NCBI GenBank assembly: GCA_015064205.1
Contig: SVSR01000002.1
Location: 62,001 to 126,000, forward strand
Direction of reading: 5' to 3'
DNA from: Oscillospiraceae bacterium
Lineage (GTDB): Bacteria; Bacillota; Clostridia; Oscillospirales; CAG-272
Length of the DNA: 64,000 nucleotides
The position numbers were made by a program, and so were the translations under genes. The notes beneath the pieces were generated by a model. It was not told where the DNA came from. It worked only from the letters and a program-made list of their open reading frames with translations, and did no database searches. Every line of letters starts with the position of its first letter. Position 1 is the stretch's first letter. Shown here piece after piece: positions 48,787 through 57,674 of the stretch.

Positions 48787-49851
48787 GTGTTTAAAAAGAG
48801 CCGCAATCTGTTCGCTCTTAATTTTGCGAAATCAAACGCACAGGAAAGACTGATCCTTTGCGAGGGCTACATGGACGTTATCGCCCTTCACGCGGCAGGA
48901 TTTGAAAACGCCGTTGCAACGCTCGGTACGGCTATAACGGGCGAGCAGGCGCGGATAATGGCAAAATATACGAAAAAAGTAATAATTTCATACGACAGTG
49001 ACGATGCAGGTCAGAAAGCGGCGGAAAAGGCGCTCGGCCTTCTTCACGAGGTTGGCATAGACGGTCAGGTATTAAAGATCCCCGGAGCCAAAGACCCTGA
49101 CGAATTTATCCGCAAGCACGGTGCAGAGGGTCAGACAAAATTCAGATATTTGCTTGACAACAGTCAGTCAAGATTTAATTTCAGGATAGAAAACATAATA
49201 AAAAAATACGACCTTGCCGTACCCGATGATAAAATAAGAGCAAGTACTGAGGTCTGCGACATGCTTGCGCAGATATATTCAAGCGTTGAAAGAGATCTTG
49301 CGTGCACGGCGGCGGCAAACAGACTCTCGGTAAGCCGCGAAAGCCTGATGGCTGATGTTGAGAGGGCGATGCGAAAAAAGAATCGCGAGCAGACGCGCGA
49401 GGTAAAGCGCTCGATATATATGAAAACGGCGGGCTTTGGCGACAGGATAAACAGAGATGCCGTCAAAAACAAAACTGCGGCGGCTGCCGAGGAAGCGATA
49501 CTCGGAATGCTTCTTCTTTTCCCCGAATATACGCTTAAAATAAAACAAGGGGCCATAGCGCTTTCAGCCGACGACTTTTTCACGGCTTTCGGCAAAAAAG
49601 TTTTTGAGAAAATAACAGAGCTTACAGACGAAGTCGGCAGATTTGAGTTTGGCATGCTCGGCGAAGTATTTTCGCCCGATGAAATGGGAAGAATAACCGA
49701 GCTTCGAATAAGAAGGGAAAAGCTTTCTCTTAATTCGGAGGAGGTTTTATCTGACAGTATCAACAAACTCAAAAATGAAGCCCCAAAAACAAACAATGGG
49801 CTTTCAGACATCGAGAACATATTAAAGCAAAAGCGCTCAGACAATAACTAA
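48787..49851 (+). CDS. dnaG: DNA primase DnaG, TOPRIM and C-terminal part (frameshifted gene)
   Basis: This frame continues dnaG: TOPRIM motifs LILCEGYMDVIALHAAGFEN and SYDSDDAGQKAA with the catalytic acidic residues, then the rest of the polymerase core and a helicase-binding-like C-terminal region. The GTG at 48787 is only the first possible start in the frame and has no ribosome binding site, so an independent protein is unlikely. Combined with the upstream frame the primase would be about 590 residues, a normal length. Confidence 0.9.
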   Translation: MFKKSRNLFALNFAKSNAQERLILCEGYMDVIALHAAGFENAVATLGTAITGEQARIMAKYTKKVIISYDSDDAGQKAAEKALGLLHEVGIDGQVLKIPGAKDPDEFIRKHGAEGQTKFRYLLDNSQSRFNFRIENIIKKYDLAVPDDKIRASTEVCDMLAQIYSSVERDLACTAAANRLSVSRESLMADVERAMRKKNREQTREVKRSIYMKTAGFGDRINRDAVKNKTAAAAEEAILGMLLLFPEYTLKIKQGAIALSADDFFTAFGKKVFEKITELTDEVGRFEFGMLGEVFSPDEMGRITELRIRREKLSLNSEEVLSDSINKLKNEAPKTNNGLSDIENILKQKRSDNN

Positions 49852-49893
49852 GTGCTTTTGCGGGGACATTTTACATATAAAAACGGAGGAATT

Positions 49894-50991
49894 ATGGAAA
49901 ACCATCAGGAACTCAATCTTCAGGAGCTTATCGAAAAAGGTAAGGCAAAGGGCTCTCTTACGAGTGCCGAGATACTCGAAGCCTTCCCGGATGAAAATCT
50001 TGATATTGAAACTATCGACAAAATTTACGAGGAGCTTGAAAACAACGGAGTTGAGATAAGCTATCTCGACGAAGAGCCCGTCGACCTTGATGATATCGAG
50101 GAAGACGTAGAGCAGTACGAAAGCGCCGAGGAAATGGAAAAAATGCTCATGCAGGGCGGTCTTTCGATAGACGACCCTGTAAGAATGTATCTCAAAGAGA
50201 TCGGAAAGGTATCTCTGCTTGATGCTGAAACCGAGCAGGATCTCGCTATAAAAATGGCGCAGGGCGACGAAGTTGCAAAGGACAAGCTTGTTGAAGCTAA
50301 CTTAAGACTTGTTGTAAGCATAGCAAAAAGATACGTTGGTAAGGGAATGTTCTTCCTTGATCTTATACAAGAGGGCAATCTCGGACTTATGAAAGCTGTT
50401 GAAAAGTTTGATTACAGCAAAGGATACAAATTTTCAACCTACGCTACATGGTGGATACGTCAGGCAATAACACGCGCTATCGCAGACCAGGCGAGAACCA
50501 TAAGAATACCCGTTCACATGGTTGAAACGATCCACAAGGTTTCAAGATATTCAAGACAGCTTCTCCAGGAGCTCGGCCACGAGGCAACTCCCGAGGAAAT
50601 AGCAGAAAAAATGAATACCACTCCCGACAAGGTACGCGAGATCATGAAGATCGCGCAGGATCCGGTATCTCTTGAAACCCCTGTTGGCGAAGAAGAGGAT
50701 ACACATCTTGGCGACTTTATACAGGACGACGATTCTCCGGCGCCGGCAGAAGCGGCTTCCCACGCGCTTTTAAAGGAAGCTATTGAGGGTGTGCTTGATA
50801 CGCTGACTCCCCGTGAAGCTCTTGTGCTCAAGCTGAGATTCGGTCTTATAGACGGACGTATGCGCACTCTTGAAGAAGTTGGTAAGGAGTTCAAGATCAC
50901 ACGTGAGAGAATCCGTCAAATTGAAGCAAAAGCTTTGAGAAAGCTCAGACATCCCACAAGGTCAAAAAAACTCAAAGATTTTCTTGAATAA
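49894..50991 (+). CDS. rpoD: RNA polymerase primary sigma factor RpoD (SigA)
   Basis: The 365-residue housekeeping sigma has a region 1.1-like N-terminus, region 1.2 ([16 protein letters not shown]), region 2 ([20 protein letters not shown], then [20 protein letters not shown]), region 3 and region 4.2 ([20 protein letters not shown]). The start 49894 (MENHQEL) has CGGAGGA 4 bases upstream. It follows dnaG by about 40 bases and is the third gene of dgt-dnaG-rpoD. The consensus -35/-10 elements found through the window match what this sigma should read. Confidence 0.97.
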   Translation: MENHQELNLQELIEKGKAKGSLTSAEILEAFPDENLDIETIDKIYEELENNGVEISYLDEEPVDLDDIEEDVEQYESAEEMEKMLMQGGLSIDDPVRMYLKEIGKVSLLDAETEQDLAIKMAQGDEVAKDKLVEANLRLVVSIAKRYVGKGMFFLDLIQEGNLGLMKAVEKFDYSKGYKFSTYATWWIRQAITRAIADQARTIRIPVHMVETIHKVSRYSRQLLQELGHEATPEEIAEKMNTTPDKVREIMKIAQDPVSLETPVGEEEDTHLGDFIQDDDSPAPAEAASHALLKEAIEGVLDTLTPREALVLKLRFGLIDGRMRTLEEVGKEFKITRERIRQIEAKALRKLRHPTRSKKLKDFLE

Positions 50992-51153
50992 AATTTACCT
51001 TTTGACTCTTTCGCACAAAAATTCTGTTTTATTTTTTAAAAAAATATCGGTCTTATTGTGATTTTTATACAAATTAAAAAATTTGCCGTATTTTTATTTT
51101 CACAACTTTTCGCCAAGCAGTATTTTTGCTTTTAATTATGGTGAAATTCAGCC

Positions 51154-51182
51154 TTGACATTAACAGTTTTTTGTTGTAAAAT
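51154..51182 (+). promoter_or_regulatory. Promoter of the solute-binding lipoprotein gene
   Basis: TTGACA (51154-51159) and TAAAAT (51177-51182) are 17 bases apart; a TATAAT at 51182-51187 is nearby but would need a 22-base spacer. The rest of the 250-base gap after rpoD is AT-rich with nothing else that I can name. Confidence 0.65.
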
Positions 51183-51241
51183 ATAATAGTAATTTTATAC
51201 AATATTATTTGCTCTGATTTCCGGGAGGTTTCTTTAAAATC

Positions 51242-52900
51242 ATGAAAAAAAGATTACAATGTCTGTTCTTGACTTTAGTTCTTCTTGCATCCTGCTTTAC
51301 TGTGGCTTGCTCTGAAGAAGAGAATGTTGACACTATAACTATAAACGACGGCTCAAATAAGAACCCCGCAACAACTGTTACGATCTGGGGTATCCGAGGC
51401 GAAAACACCACAGATGAAGCCGTTGCACTAGTTGAAAAAGAAATGAGTGCATTAACTCAGGCGGAGTTCAATACAGCACTTGATCTTAATCTCTACACAG
51501 AAGACGAGTATATAGCCGCGCTTGAAGAGCGTCTTGACGAGATCGCCGCTCAGAAAAAAGTTGAGCAGGCAGAAGCAGACCGTTTGGAGGCGATTGCAAA
51601 GCTTTATAAGAAAAACAAAGCAGAAGAAGAGTCCGAGACTATACCCGAGGATATTACTTCCATAAACGAGATCGGTCTTGTTGAGGTTATCTACCCCGAG
51701 CCCGACCCCGCTCAGCTTGACATCTTCTATATCCCCGATTACGACACCTTTGTTAAGTATCAGGCAGACGGACATCTCAGCGCACTTGATACAGAGCTTT
51801 CTTCAACCGGTAAGCTTATGGTTTCGTACATTCATCCGAATATACTGAGTGCCGGTCAGCTTAACAATACTACATATGCTATTCTCAACAACAAGCCAAT
51901 TGGCGAATATACTTACCTGCTCTTAAACCGCGAGCTTCTCGATAAGTATTATTACGATGCTGACGATATATCGATCTTCAGCGCGGCTGATGAATTTATA
52001 ATGGACGTTGCTGCAAACGAGCCCGGTATCGTTCCCGTTCTCGGCGAATTTGATCCTATCGGTGTTAAGTATTTTTCTCCCGACGGTGAAGAATCTGTTG
52101 TTGGTAATATGCTTGCCGCAGGTGCAAAGAAGGGTAAATCGGCATATGCCGTTCCTACCGTTCTCTTTACAAAAACAAATTACGTTGACCACGTAAGACA
52201 GCTTAAGAAGTATCAGTCGCTCGGTTATCTTGGCGACGGAACTGCTGAAATAGGAAAGTTTGCTGTTGGCGTTATCCGCGGCGATGCTGCAGCTGCTGAA
52301 AAATATAAGAATAAGTATGAAGTTAAAATACTTCAGAAGCCTCACGTAGACAACAGCGTTTATGCAGATATGTTCGCTATTTCTTCCTATACAAAGAATA
52401 TAACGAGATCAATGGAAGTGCTATGCGCCATTAACACCAACCCCGAGCTTCGTAATATTTTTGCTTACGGTGTTCGCGACGTTCATTATACTCTTGATGA
52501 AAACGGTGTTGTTAAAAAGCTCAACAACGATTACGATACTCCCCTTGTTTATACGGGCAACATGCTCATAACTTATCCTCCCGAAGGCTCAACTCCCGAC
52601 GTTTGGGAAGTATGTAAGGCTCAGAACCTTGAGCTTGTTGACAACCCCTACTTCGGATTCTTCTATGAGGATCTCGTTGATGAAAAGCTTGTAAACGAAG
52701 TTAAAGAAATAAGCAAAGCTTACTTTGCCGAGCTTGATAACGTTAGTTATTACAATTTCGATGCATGGATAGCGAATGCAGCTGAAGAGCTCAGAGCAAA
52801 TCCCACTATTTCGGAATATACATCATTTGAAAATCAGGACGGCGTTGCGTTCCATTATAACGAATGGTTCTTCAGACTCTTCCCGGATGCAATGCTTTAA
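51242..52900 (+). CDS. Orphan extracellular solute-binding lipoprotein
   Basis: The 552-residue protein has a lipoprotein signal (hydrophobic 4-20, lipobox FTVAC, lipidated Cys near 23) and the overall look of a family 1 solute-binding protein (VTIWGIRGENT start; LDIFYIPDYDTFVKYQADGH; DMFAISSYTKN). An acidic helical stretch at about 75-135 (EERLDEIAAQKKVEQAEADR onward) looks like an inserted coiled coil. No ABC permease or ATPase is adjacent, so its partner and ligand are unknown. GGGAGG lies 13 bases before the ATG, longer than usual. A promoter and a terminator make it a single-gene unit. Confidence 0.8.
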   Translation: MKKRLQCLFLTLVLLASCFTVACSEEENVDTITINDGSNKNPATTVTIWGIRGENTTDEAVALVEKEMSALTQAEFNTALDLNLYTEDEYIAALEERLDEIAAQKKVEQAEADRLEAIAKLYKKNKAEEESETIPEDITSINEIGLVEVIYPEPDPAQLDIFYIPDYDTFVKYQADGHLSALDTELSSTGKLMVSYIHPNILSAGQLNNTTYAILNNKPIGEYTYLLLNRELLDKYYYDADDISIFSAADEFIMDVAANEPGIVPVLGEFDPIGVKYFSPDGEESVVGNMLAAGAKKGKSAYAVPTVLFTKTNYVDHVRQLKKYQSLGYLGDGTAEIGKFAVGVIRGDAAAAEKYKNKYEVKILQKPHVDNSVYADMFAISSYTKNITRSMEVLCAINTNPELRNIFAYGVRDVHYTLDENGVVKKLNNDYDTPLVYTGNMLITYPPEGSTPDVWEVCKAQNLELVDNPYFGFFYEDLVDEKLVNEVKEISKAYFAELDNVSYYNFDAWIANAAEELRANPTISEYTSFENQDGVAFHYNEWFFRLFPDAML

Positions 52901-52911
52901 TAAAAATAATA

Positions 52912-52939
52912 CGGCGGTGCTTATTGCACCGCCGCTTTT
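52912..52939 (+). terminator. Terminator of the solute-binding protein gene
   Basis: A 9-bp stem CGGCGGTGC/GCACCGCCG (52912-52920 with 52926-52934) with loop TTATT is followed by CTTTTA. The stem is the same sequence as that of the protease terminator at 13216-13240. Confidence 0.82.
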
Positions 52940-53015
52940 ATTGCGTTGTGTTGATGGAGGACTCGCGCCGTTTTATAGATTTCACGCAGCTAGTAGGCTT
53001 CGCCCCGCCTAAATC

Positions 53016-53046
53016 AAAAAAGAGCACTGCATTCGCGGTGCTCTTT
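53016..53046. terminator. Terminator of the CD1247-like gene
   Basis: The stem GAGCACTGC/GCGGTGCTC (one G-T pair; 53022-53030 with 53035-53043, loop ATTC) has A5 on the left and T5 on the right, so it works on the minus strand and possibly also on the plus strand. Confidence 0.8.
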
Positions 53047-53056
53047 TTATGTCTGA

Positions 53057-53497
53057 TTATTCTGCGCAGCCGGTGCAGCCTTCGCAATCTTCAGAAGAAC
53101 ATGCGTCTTCTGTAAGATCAAATTTCTTAAGGCATGCAGGGCATGTTACGCTTGAAGGATCGATAGTTTCGTCAAGATAAACTACTTCAGAACAGTGAGG
53201 ACACATTACCTCGTAAAATTCTTCATCTTCGTCATAATCTTCGAAATCATCATCGTCATCATAATCTTCTTCGTCATCATCATACGCAATATCCTCTATT
53301 GCGGCAAGGTCTTCGTCGATCTCTTCGATGTATTCATCAAGTGCGTCAACCTCGTCTTCAAGATCGGCAACTGTAAGCGCCATATCTTCAAGAATATCTG
53401 CCATAGACTTGATTATCTTGCCCTCAGGCTTTGTTTCCTCCAGATCGAGTCCTTCTATAAGGCCTTTGAGATATGCTACCTTTTCTGTAAGTGTCAT
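53057..53497 (-). CDS. CD1247-type protein with acidic linker and zinc ribbon
   Basis: The 146-residue protein has an N-terminal helical domain (KVAYLKGLIEGLDLEETK, about 5-65) of the CD1247 type known from clostridia, a very acidic linker of Asp, Glu and Tyr (about 70-95), and a C-terminal zinc ribbon (CPHCSEVV ... CPACLKKF). It ends in a Cys/Glu-rich tail (CSSEDCEGCTGCAE). The function is not known; the layout suggests an adaptor that binds nucleic acid or protein. AAGGTGG lies before the ATG. It is followed by a terminator. Confidence 0.85.
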   Translation of the reverse strand: MTLTEKVAYLKGLIEGLDLEETKPEGKIIKSMADILEDMALTVADLEDEVDALDEYIEEIDEDLAAIEDIAYDDDEEDYDDDDDFEDYDEDEEFYEVMCPHCSEVVYLDETIDPSSVTCPACLKKFDLTEDACSSEDCEGCTGCAE

Positions 53498-53590
53498 ATT
53501 CGAAAACCACCTTTCATTTGAGCTTATAGCTTAACTTTTTAAAGCTTTGACCGTTTTTATATTTTTATTCAGCAAAGCCTTATATTACAG

Positions 53591-54148
53591 TTATGCTCTT
53601 TCGAGATATTCGCCGGTACGTGTATCGATTCTGAGTACGTTACCTATTTCGATAAAGAGCGGAACCTTGATCTGAGCGCCTGTTTCAAGCGTGCATGGCT
53701 TTGTTGCGCCTGTTGCTGTATCGCCCTTGAATCCCGGTTCTGTATCTGTTACTTCAAGCTCTACGAAAATGGGGGGCTCTACGCTGAATACGTTACCCTT
53801 GTAGGAAACTACTGTGCAGTCCATATTTTCCTTAACGAACTTAAAGTTATCGTCAAGCTTGGACGCTTCAAGCGGAATCTGCTCGAATGTTTCGTTATCC
53901 ATAAAATAATAAAGCTCGCCGTCGCTGTAGAGATACTGCATCTTCTTTCTTTCAACGATCGCGTTTTCGAACTTGTCAGTCGGGCTGAAAGTTCTTTCAA
54001 TTACAGCGCCCGTAATTACGTTTCTGATCTTTGTTCTTACGAAAGCTGCTCCCTTTCCGGGCTTGACATGCTGGAATTCAACGACCTGCATTACATTTCC
54101 GTCCATGTCAAAAGTTATTCCGTTTTTAAAATCTCCAGCTACTACCAT
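53591..54148 (-). CDS. efp: Translation elongation factor P
   Basis: EF-P relieves ribosome stalling at polyproline. The 185-residue protein has the three-domain family layout; the loop [14 protein letters not shown] carries the Lys at the position that is modified or acts directly at the peptidyl transferase centre. The end, [14 protein letters not shown], is typical. The start at 54148 has TGGAGG 8 bases upstream; a frame start at 54208 is upstream of that site. No epmA/epmB-type modification gene is seen here. Confidence 0.96.
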   Translation of the reverse strand: MVVAGDFKNGITFDMDGNVMQVVEFQHVKPGKGAAFVRTKIRNVITGAVIERTFSPTDKFENAIVERKKMQYLYSDGELYYFMDNETFEQIPLEASKLDDNFKFVKENMDCTVVSYKGNVFSVEPPIFVELEVTDTEPGFKGDTATGATKPCTLETGAQIKVPLFIEIGNVLRIDTRTGEYLERA

Positions 54149-54224
54149 GAGTAAACCTCCAATAATTTTCGGATAATCTTCATCGCCGCATATTTTGCGC
54201 GTGTACATTATTCCATCATCTTAT

Positions 54225-54253
54225 ATTTTATAATAAATTTAGCTATTTTTCAA
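54225..54253 (-). promoter_or_regulatory. Promoter of efp
   Basis: On the minus strand TTGAAA (54253-54248) and TAAAAT (54230-54225) are 17 bases apart. The 5' UTR would be about 70 bases. Confidence 0.6.
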
Positions 54254-54330
54254 TAGCTATATTCAAAAAAAGTGAAAAAACACAAAAAAACACATCATTT
54301 TAATGCCAAATAGTATATTTTTTTGTTATT

Positions 54331-55185
54331 TTAGTTAATTTCAAGGCACGATTTATAGTAATTTTTCATCACTAGCGCATCGTCTGCCATGCTTCCTGCC
54401 GACTCGCATATTATTCTCGGCTCAAGTCCCGACTTTGCAATATAGGAGCAAAGCGGCTCATAAGGCGGCTCAAATCCGATATCGCAAAATCTTACGTGTT
54501 TTTTCTCTCCTGCACCCGTATACTCTATTTTAGAAAAATGACAATGAAGAAATCTCGCATATTTATCGCCAAGTTTTTCTCCTATAAGCTCAAAGGTACG
54601 CTTGTAATCGTCCTCGCACGTGTAGTATCCGCCGGTATTTCTTGAATTGAGATGCCCGAAATCAACAACAGGGTAGTATATATCCGCCACCTTGCAGAGT
54701 TCTATCACCTCTTCAAGCGTTCCGAGCTGATTTATCTTGCCCATCGTTTCAATACCGAGATGGATACTCTCGCCTGTAAACTCTTCTGCCGCACGGTAAA
54801 GCGTATCTGATGCAAGCCTCATCGCTTCTTCACGGCTTATTTTTGCGGCACTTCCGGCGTGTATTACTATCGTATCTGCGCCGATAAGCCTTGCTACGTG
54901 CAGGCTCTTACGTATATAATCAAGGCTTTTGAGCCTTTTTTCAATATCAACTCCCGAAAGCGATATAAAATAGGGCGTGTGAAGAGACATTTTTATACCG
55001 TTTTCCCTTGCTGCCTGACCTATTTTTTCAAAGGTCTCATCGCTTCCCATTATACCGTTTCCGGCCTGATATTCGTACGCGTCGAGTCCCTTTTTTACAA
55101 GCCAGGCAGGCGCCTGTGTTGTATGCTTATTGCCGTCAGCATAAAAGCTTTCGCTGTTGCCGCCCGGCCCGAACAATGCGCTCAT
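54331..55185 (-). CDS. Endonuclease IV-like TIM-barrel protein
   Basis: The 284-residue protein has an AP endonuclease family 2 fold: SLHTPYFISLSG, DTIVIHAGSA, LGIETMGKINQLGTLEE and VVDFGHLNSR supply His, Glu and Asp metal ligands, and LHCHFSKIE a further His pair. It resembles deoxyribonuclease IV (Nfo), which cuts abasic sites, but is divergent enough that I leave the symbol empty; sugar isomerases share the fold. It overlaps yqeG by 4 bases and follows it in the same operon. Confidence 0.82.
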   Translation of the reverse strand: MSALFGPGGNSESFYADGNKHTTQAPAWLVKKGLDAYEYQAGNGIMGSDETFEKIGQAARENGIKMSLHTPYFISLSGVDIEKRLKSLDYIRKSLHVARLIGADTIVIHAGSAAKISREEAMRLASDTLYRAAEEFTGESIHLGIETMGKINQLGTLEEVIELCKVADIYYPVVDFGHLNSRNTGGYYTCEDDYKRTFELIGEKLGDKYARFLHCHFSKIEYTGAGEKKHVRFCDIGFEPPYEPLCSYIAKSGLEPRIICESAGSMADDALVMKNYYKSCLEIN

Positions 55186-55724
55186 TTGTCTTCTCCTTGT
55201 TTTTCTGTATGTATTTTACCCGTTTTTTCAAGCTCACGGTATTTTTTTATCAAAGGCTTTTCAAGAAGTCTTTTTACCTTGAAAAACAGGGTCGTTTTAT
55301 CCTTTATTGGCGGTACGAGAAATGCGTGCGCACCGATGTTTCTCGCCGCCCAGACGTCTGTGAATATCTGATCTCCGATGCTTGCGGCGTTCTCTGCCTT
55401 GACGCCCATGTTATCAAGCGCTCGTCCAAAGCCGTACGGCAAAGGTTTTTTTGCTCTGCTTACAGCAAAAAATCCAAGCTTTTTGTTAAATTTTTCAACC
55501 CGCGCAAGGCTTGAGTTGTTTGACACAAAAGATATCTTTATGCCTGCTTTTTTCATTCCTTCAAGCCACTTTATGACTGCCTCTGTCGGCTCTTCATCGT
55601 CGTACGTTACAAGAGTATTGTCAATATCAAGAAGCAACGCTTCTATGCCGTTTCCTATGAGATATTCGGGTGTTATCTGACCGAAATTTTCAAATATTCT
55701 GTCGGGAATAAGTTTTTTTATCAT
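55182..55724 (-). CDS. YqeG family HAD IIIA-type phosphatase
   Basis: The 180-residue protein has HAD motif I as LLLDIDNTLVTYDDEEP, motif II at FVSNNS, the Lys in AKKPLPYGF and motif IV as SIGDQIFTDVWAARNIGA. YqeG proteins are cytosolic phosphatases common in Firmicutes, linked to phosphatidylglycerophosphate phosphatases in relatives; the substrate here is not shown. It lies 2 bases downstream of murC and overlaps the next gene. Confidence 0.92.
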   Translation of the reverse strand: MIKKLIPDRIFENFGQITPEYLIGNGIEALLLDIDNTLVTYDDEEPTEAVIKWLEGMKKAGIKISFVSNNSSLARVEKFNKKLGFFAVSRAKKPLPYGFGRALDNMGVKAENAASIGDQIFTDVWAARNIGAHAFLVPPIKDKTTLFFKVKRLLEKPLIKKYRELEKTGKIHTEKQGEDK

Positions 55725-55726
55725 TT

Positions 55727-57121
55727 TTATTCTTCCTTAAGCATGCCGCAGACTTTGTTTATATCGCCTGCGCCCATTATTATTACCGTTTCGCCCTCTT
55801 TTACGTTTGCCCTGAGGTACATGACAATACCCTCAAAGCTGTCTATATAAACGGAGTTTTCGGTTTTATCCGCAAGGTCCTTTGAGCTGATGCCCGTTGT
55901 ATTTGTTTCTCTTGCGGCAAAAATATCTGCAAATATTGTTTTTACTCCCCCAAACGAGCTTGTAAACTCATCAAAAAGCTCTGCCGTTCTTGAATAGGTA
56001 TGCGGTTGATATACGCACCATAACGTTCCTGCCGCAAGCTTTTTTGCACCTTTAAGAGTTGCGCGTATCTCGGTGGGGTGATGGGCATAGTCTTCATACA
56101 TATCGGCCTTGCCTGCGCATATTTTGCCCTTGTACTCCATTCTTCGTGCAGCTCCCGTATATTTTGCAAGCCCCATTCTGATACTTTCCTCTCCAATACC
56201 GCATATATCTGCAACGGCTGCGGCTGCAAGCGCGTTCATTATATTATGCTCGCCCGTTACACAAAGCTTTATATTCTCAATTGTACCGGCGGGCTTTTTT
56301 ATGTCAAAAACGGGGTATGCGCCCTCATAACGTATATTTTCAGCCGTGTAGTCAAGCCCTTGACTCTCTCTGCCGAATTTTACAAGGCGGCCCTTATAGT
56401 CTCTGACCGTTTCGCGTACGTTTTCGTCGTCCCAGTTTACAACGGCGCATCCTTCGTCTGCGATAGACACAAAACGCGAAAAAGAAGATTTTATCTGGTC
56501 AAGATCTTTGAAATAATCGGGGTGATCCATCTCAACATTGAGTACAACTGCTATATTGGGTGTAAATGACAAAAATGAATCGCAGTACTCGCAGGCTTCC
56601 ATGATAAAATGCTCCTTTGAGCCCGTTCTGTACGCTCCGCCCTCAAGCTGATTTAATTTTGCACCGGATACGACCGTCGGGTCAACACCTGCTTCAAGGA
56701 AGACAAGCGAGGTCATCGACGTTGCCGTGCTTTTTCCGTGCATACCCGAGATTCCTATTCTGTTTTTATGCTTACTCATGATATAGCCGAGATAATCGGC
56801 TCTGTATATTATTGGTATAGAATTCTCTCCTGCATACACAAGCTCGGGATTATCATCTCTTATCGCTGCGGTATATACAACCGCGTCAGCGCCCTTTACA
56901 TTATCGGCACAATGCTTATAAAACACCTTTACGCCGCACTCTTCAAGCGCTTTTGTTACATCACTTTCAGTTCTGTCGCTTCCGCTGACGCAAAAGCCGC
57001 TTTTTGCCGAAATATGAGCAAGCGAAGACATGCTTACGCCGCCTATACCAATAAAAAATATGTTTTTTGAATTTTTAAGTATAGACTCGATCTCTTCTCT
57101 TGTGTGCATGCACTTATACAT
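55727..57121 (-). CDS. murC: UDP-N-acetylmuramate--L-alanine ligase MurC
   Basis: MurC adds L-alanine to UDP-MurNAc in peptidoglycan synthesis. The 464-residue Mur ligase has the N-terminal UDP-binding FFIGIGGVSMSSLAHI, the ATP-binding ISGMHGKSTATSM, the central MEACEYCDSFLSF and LNVEMDHPDYF, and the C-terminal YEDYAHHPTEIRATL. GAAAGG lies 10 bases before ATG 57121. It heads the murC-yqeG-nfo-like group. Confidence 0.96.
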   Translation of the reverse strand: MYKCMHTREEIESILKNSKNIFFIGIGGVSMSSLAHISAKSGFCVSGSDRTESDVTKALEECGVKVFYKHCADNVKGADAVVYTAAIRDDNPELVYAGENSIPIIYRADYLGYIMSKHKNRIGISGMHGKSTATSMTSLVFLEAGVDPTVVSGAKLNQLEGGAYRTGSKEHFIMEACEYCDSFLSFTPNIAVVLNVEMDHPDYFKDLDQIKSSFSRFVSIADEGCAVVNWDDENVRETVRDYKGRLVKFGRESQGLDYTAENIRYEGAYPVFDIKKPAGTIENIKLCVTGEHNIMNALAAAAVADICGIGEESIRMGLAKYTGAARRMEYKGKICAGKADMYEDYAHHPTEIRATLKGAKKLAAGTLWCVYQPHTYSRTAELFDEFTSSFGGVKTIFADIFAARETNTTGISSKDLADKTENSVYIDSFEGIVMYLRANVKEGETVIIMGAGDINKVCGMLKEE

Positions 57122-57273
57122 TTTGCGCGTACCTTTCTTTGGTTTTTTTCCCGTTTTATATTATATTTTCACACGTTTGTGAAATACTATTATCGTACTG
57201 GTTTATTTTACAGTAAAATTATATGATTTTCAAGTAAAATTCAAAACAATTTTAAAAAAACGTGTATTTTTAT

Positions 57274-57304
57274 TTGCATAAACATCATAATTAAACTGTA
57301 GAAT
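57274..57304 (+). promoter_or_regulatory. Possible promoter of spoVG
   Basis: TTGCAT (57274-57279) and TAGAAT (57299-57304) are separated by 19 bases, not ideal. In Bacillus spoVG is read by sigma-H; GAAT is present here, but an AGGA -35 is not seen at the right place. Confidence 0.4.
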
Positions 57305-57337
57305 ATATTTGATAAAAACACTTTAACGGAGGCTGTT

Positions 57338-57634
57338 ATGAAAATTACCGACATCAAAGTAAGAAAGTTATTTGACGACGGTCCTATGAAGGCTGTTGTT
57401 TCCGTCACCTTTGACGATCAGTTAGCTGTACATGATATTAAGGTTATAAATGCAAAGGACAAGTTCTTTATCGTTATGCCCAGCCGCAAAAACCCCGATA
57501 ATACCTACCGCGATATCGTTCACCCGATAAATTCCTCTTTCAGACTTGAGCTTGAAGATGCGGTTATAGACGCCTATAACAGAGAGCTTGCTCTTTATGA
57601 AGTCCAGTCTGCAGAAGAGGCATTCAGCGAATAA
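57338..57634 (+). CDS. spoVG: Septation and sporulation regulator SpoVG
   Basis: The 98-residue protein begins MKITDIKVRKL and has the conserved core VVSVTFDDQLAVHDIKV and FIVMPSRKNPDNTYRDIVHP. SpoVG binds nucleic acid and affects septum formation, sporulation and cell-surface gene expression in Firmicutes. GGAGG lies 6 bases before the ATG. It is alone between the divergent murC group and the convergent mnmE gene. Confidence 0.96.
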   Translation: MKITDIKVRKLFDDGPMKAVVSVTFDDQLAVHDIKVINAKDKFFIVMPSRKNPDNTYRDIVHPINSSFRLELEDAVIDAYNRELALYEVQSAEEAFSE

Positions 57635-57647
57635 GATTTGCTATTAC

Positions 57648-57674
57648 AACCGGTCGCAACGACCGGTTTTTTAT
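57648..57674. terminator. Terminator shared by spoVG and mnmE
   Basis: A perfect 9-bp stem AACCGGTCG/CGACCGGTT (57648-57656 with 57660-57668) with loop CAA is followed by T5-6. The stop of the convergent mnmE gene lies just to the right. Confidence 0.85.

Noticed and set aside
48740-48790. Programmed ribosomal frameshift in dnaG
   Set aside because: No slippery heptamer, stimulatory hairpin or internal Shine-Dalgarno was seen near the junction.
53195-53521. 108-codon open frame rich in Ile/Val opposite the CD1247-like gene
   Set aside because: It is the antisense reading of the Asp/Glu-rich linker codons (GAT/GAA read as ATC/TTC), which mimics a membrane protein.
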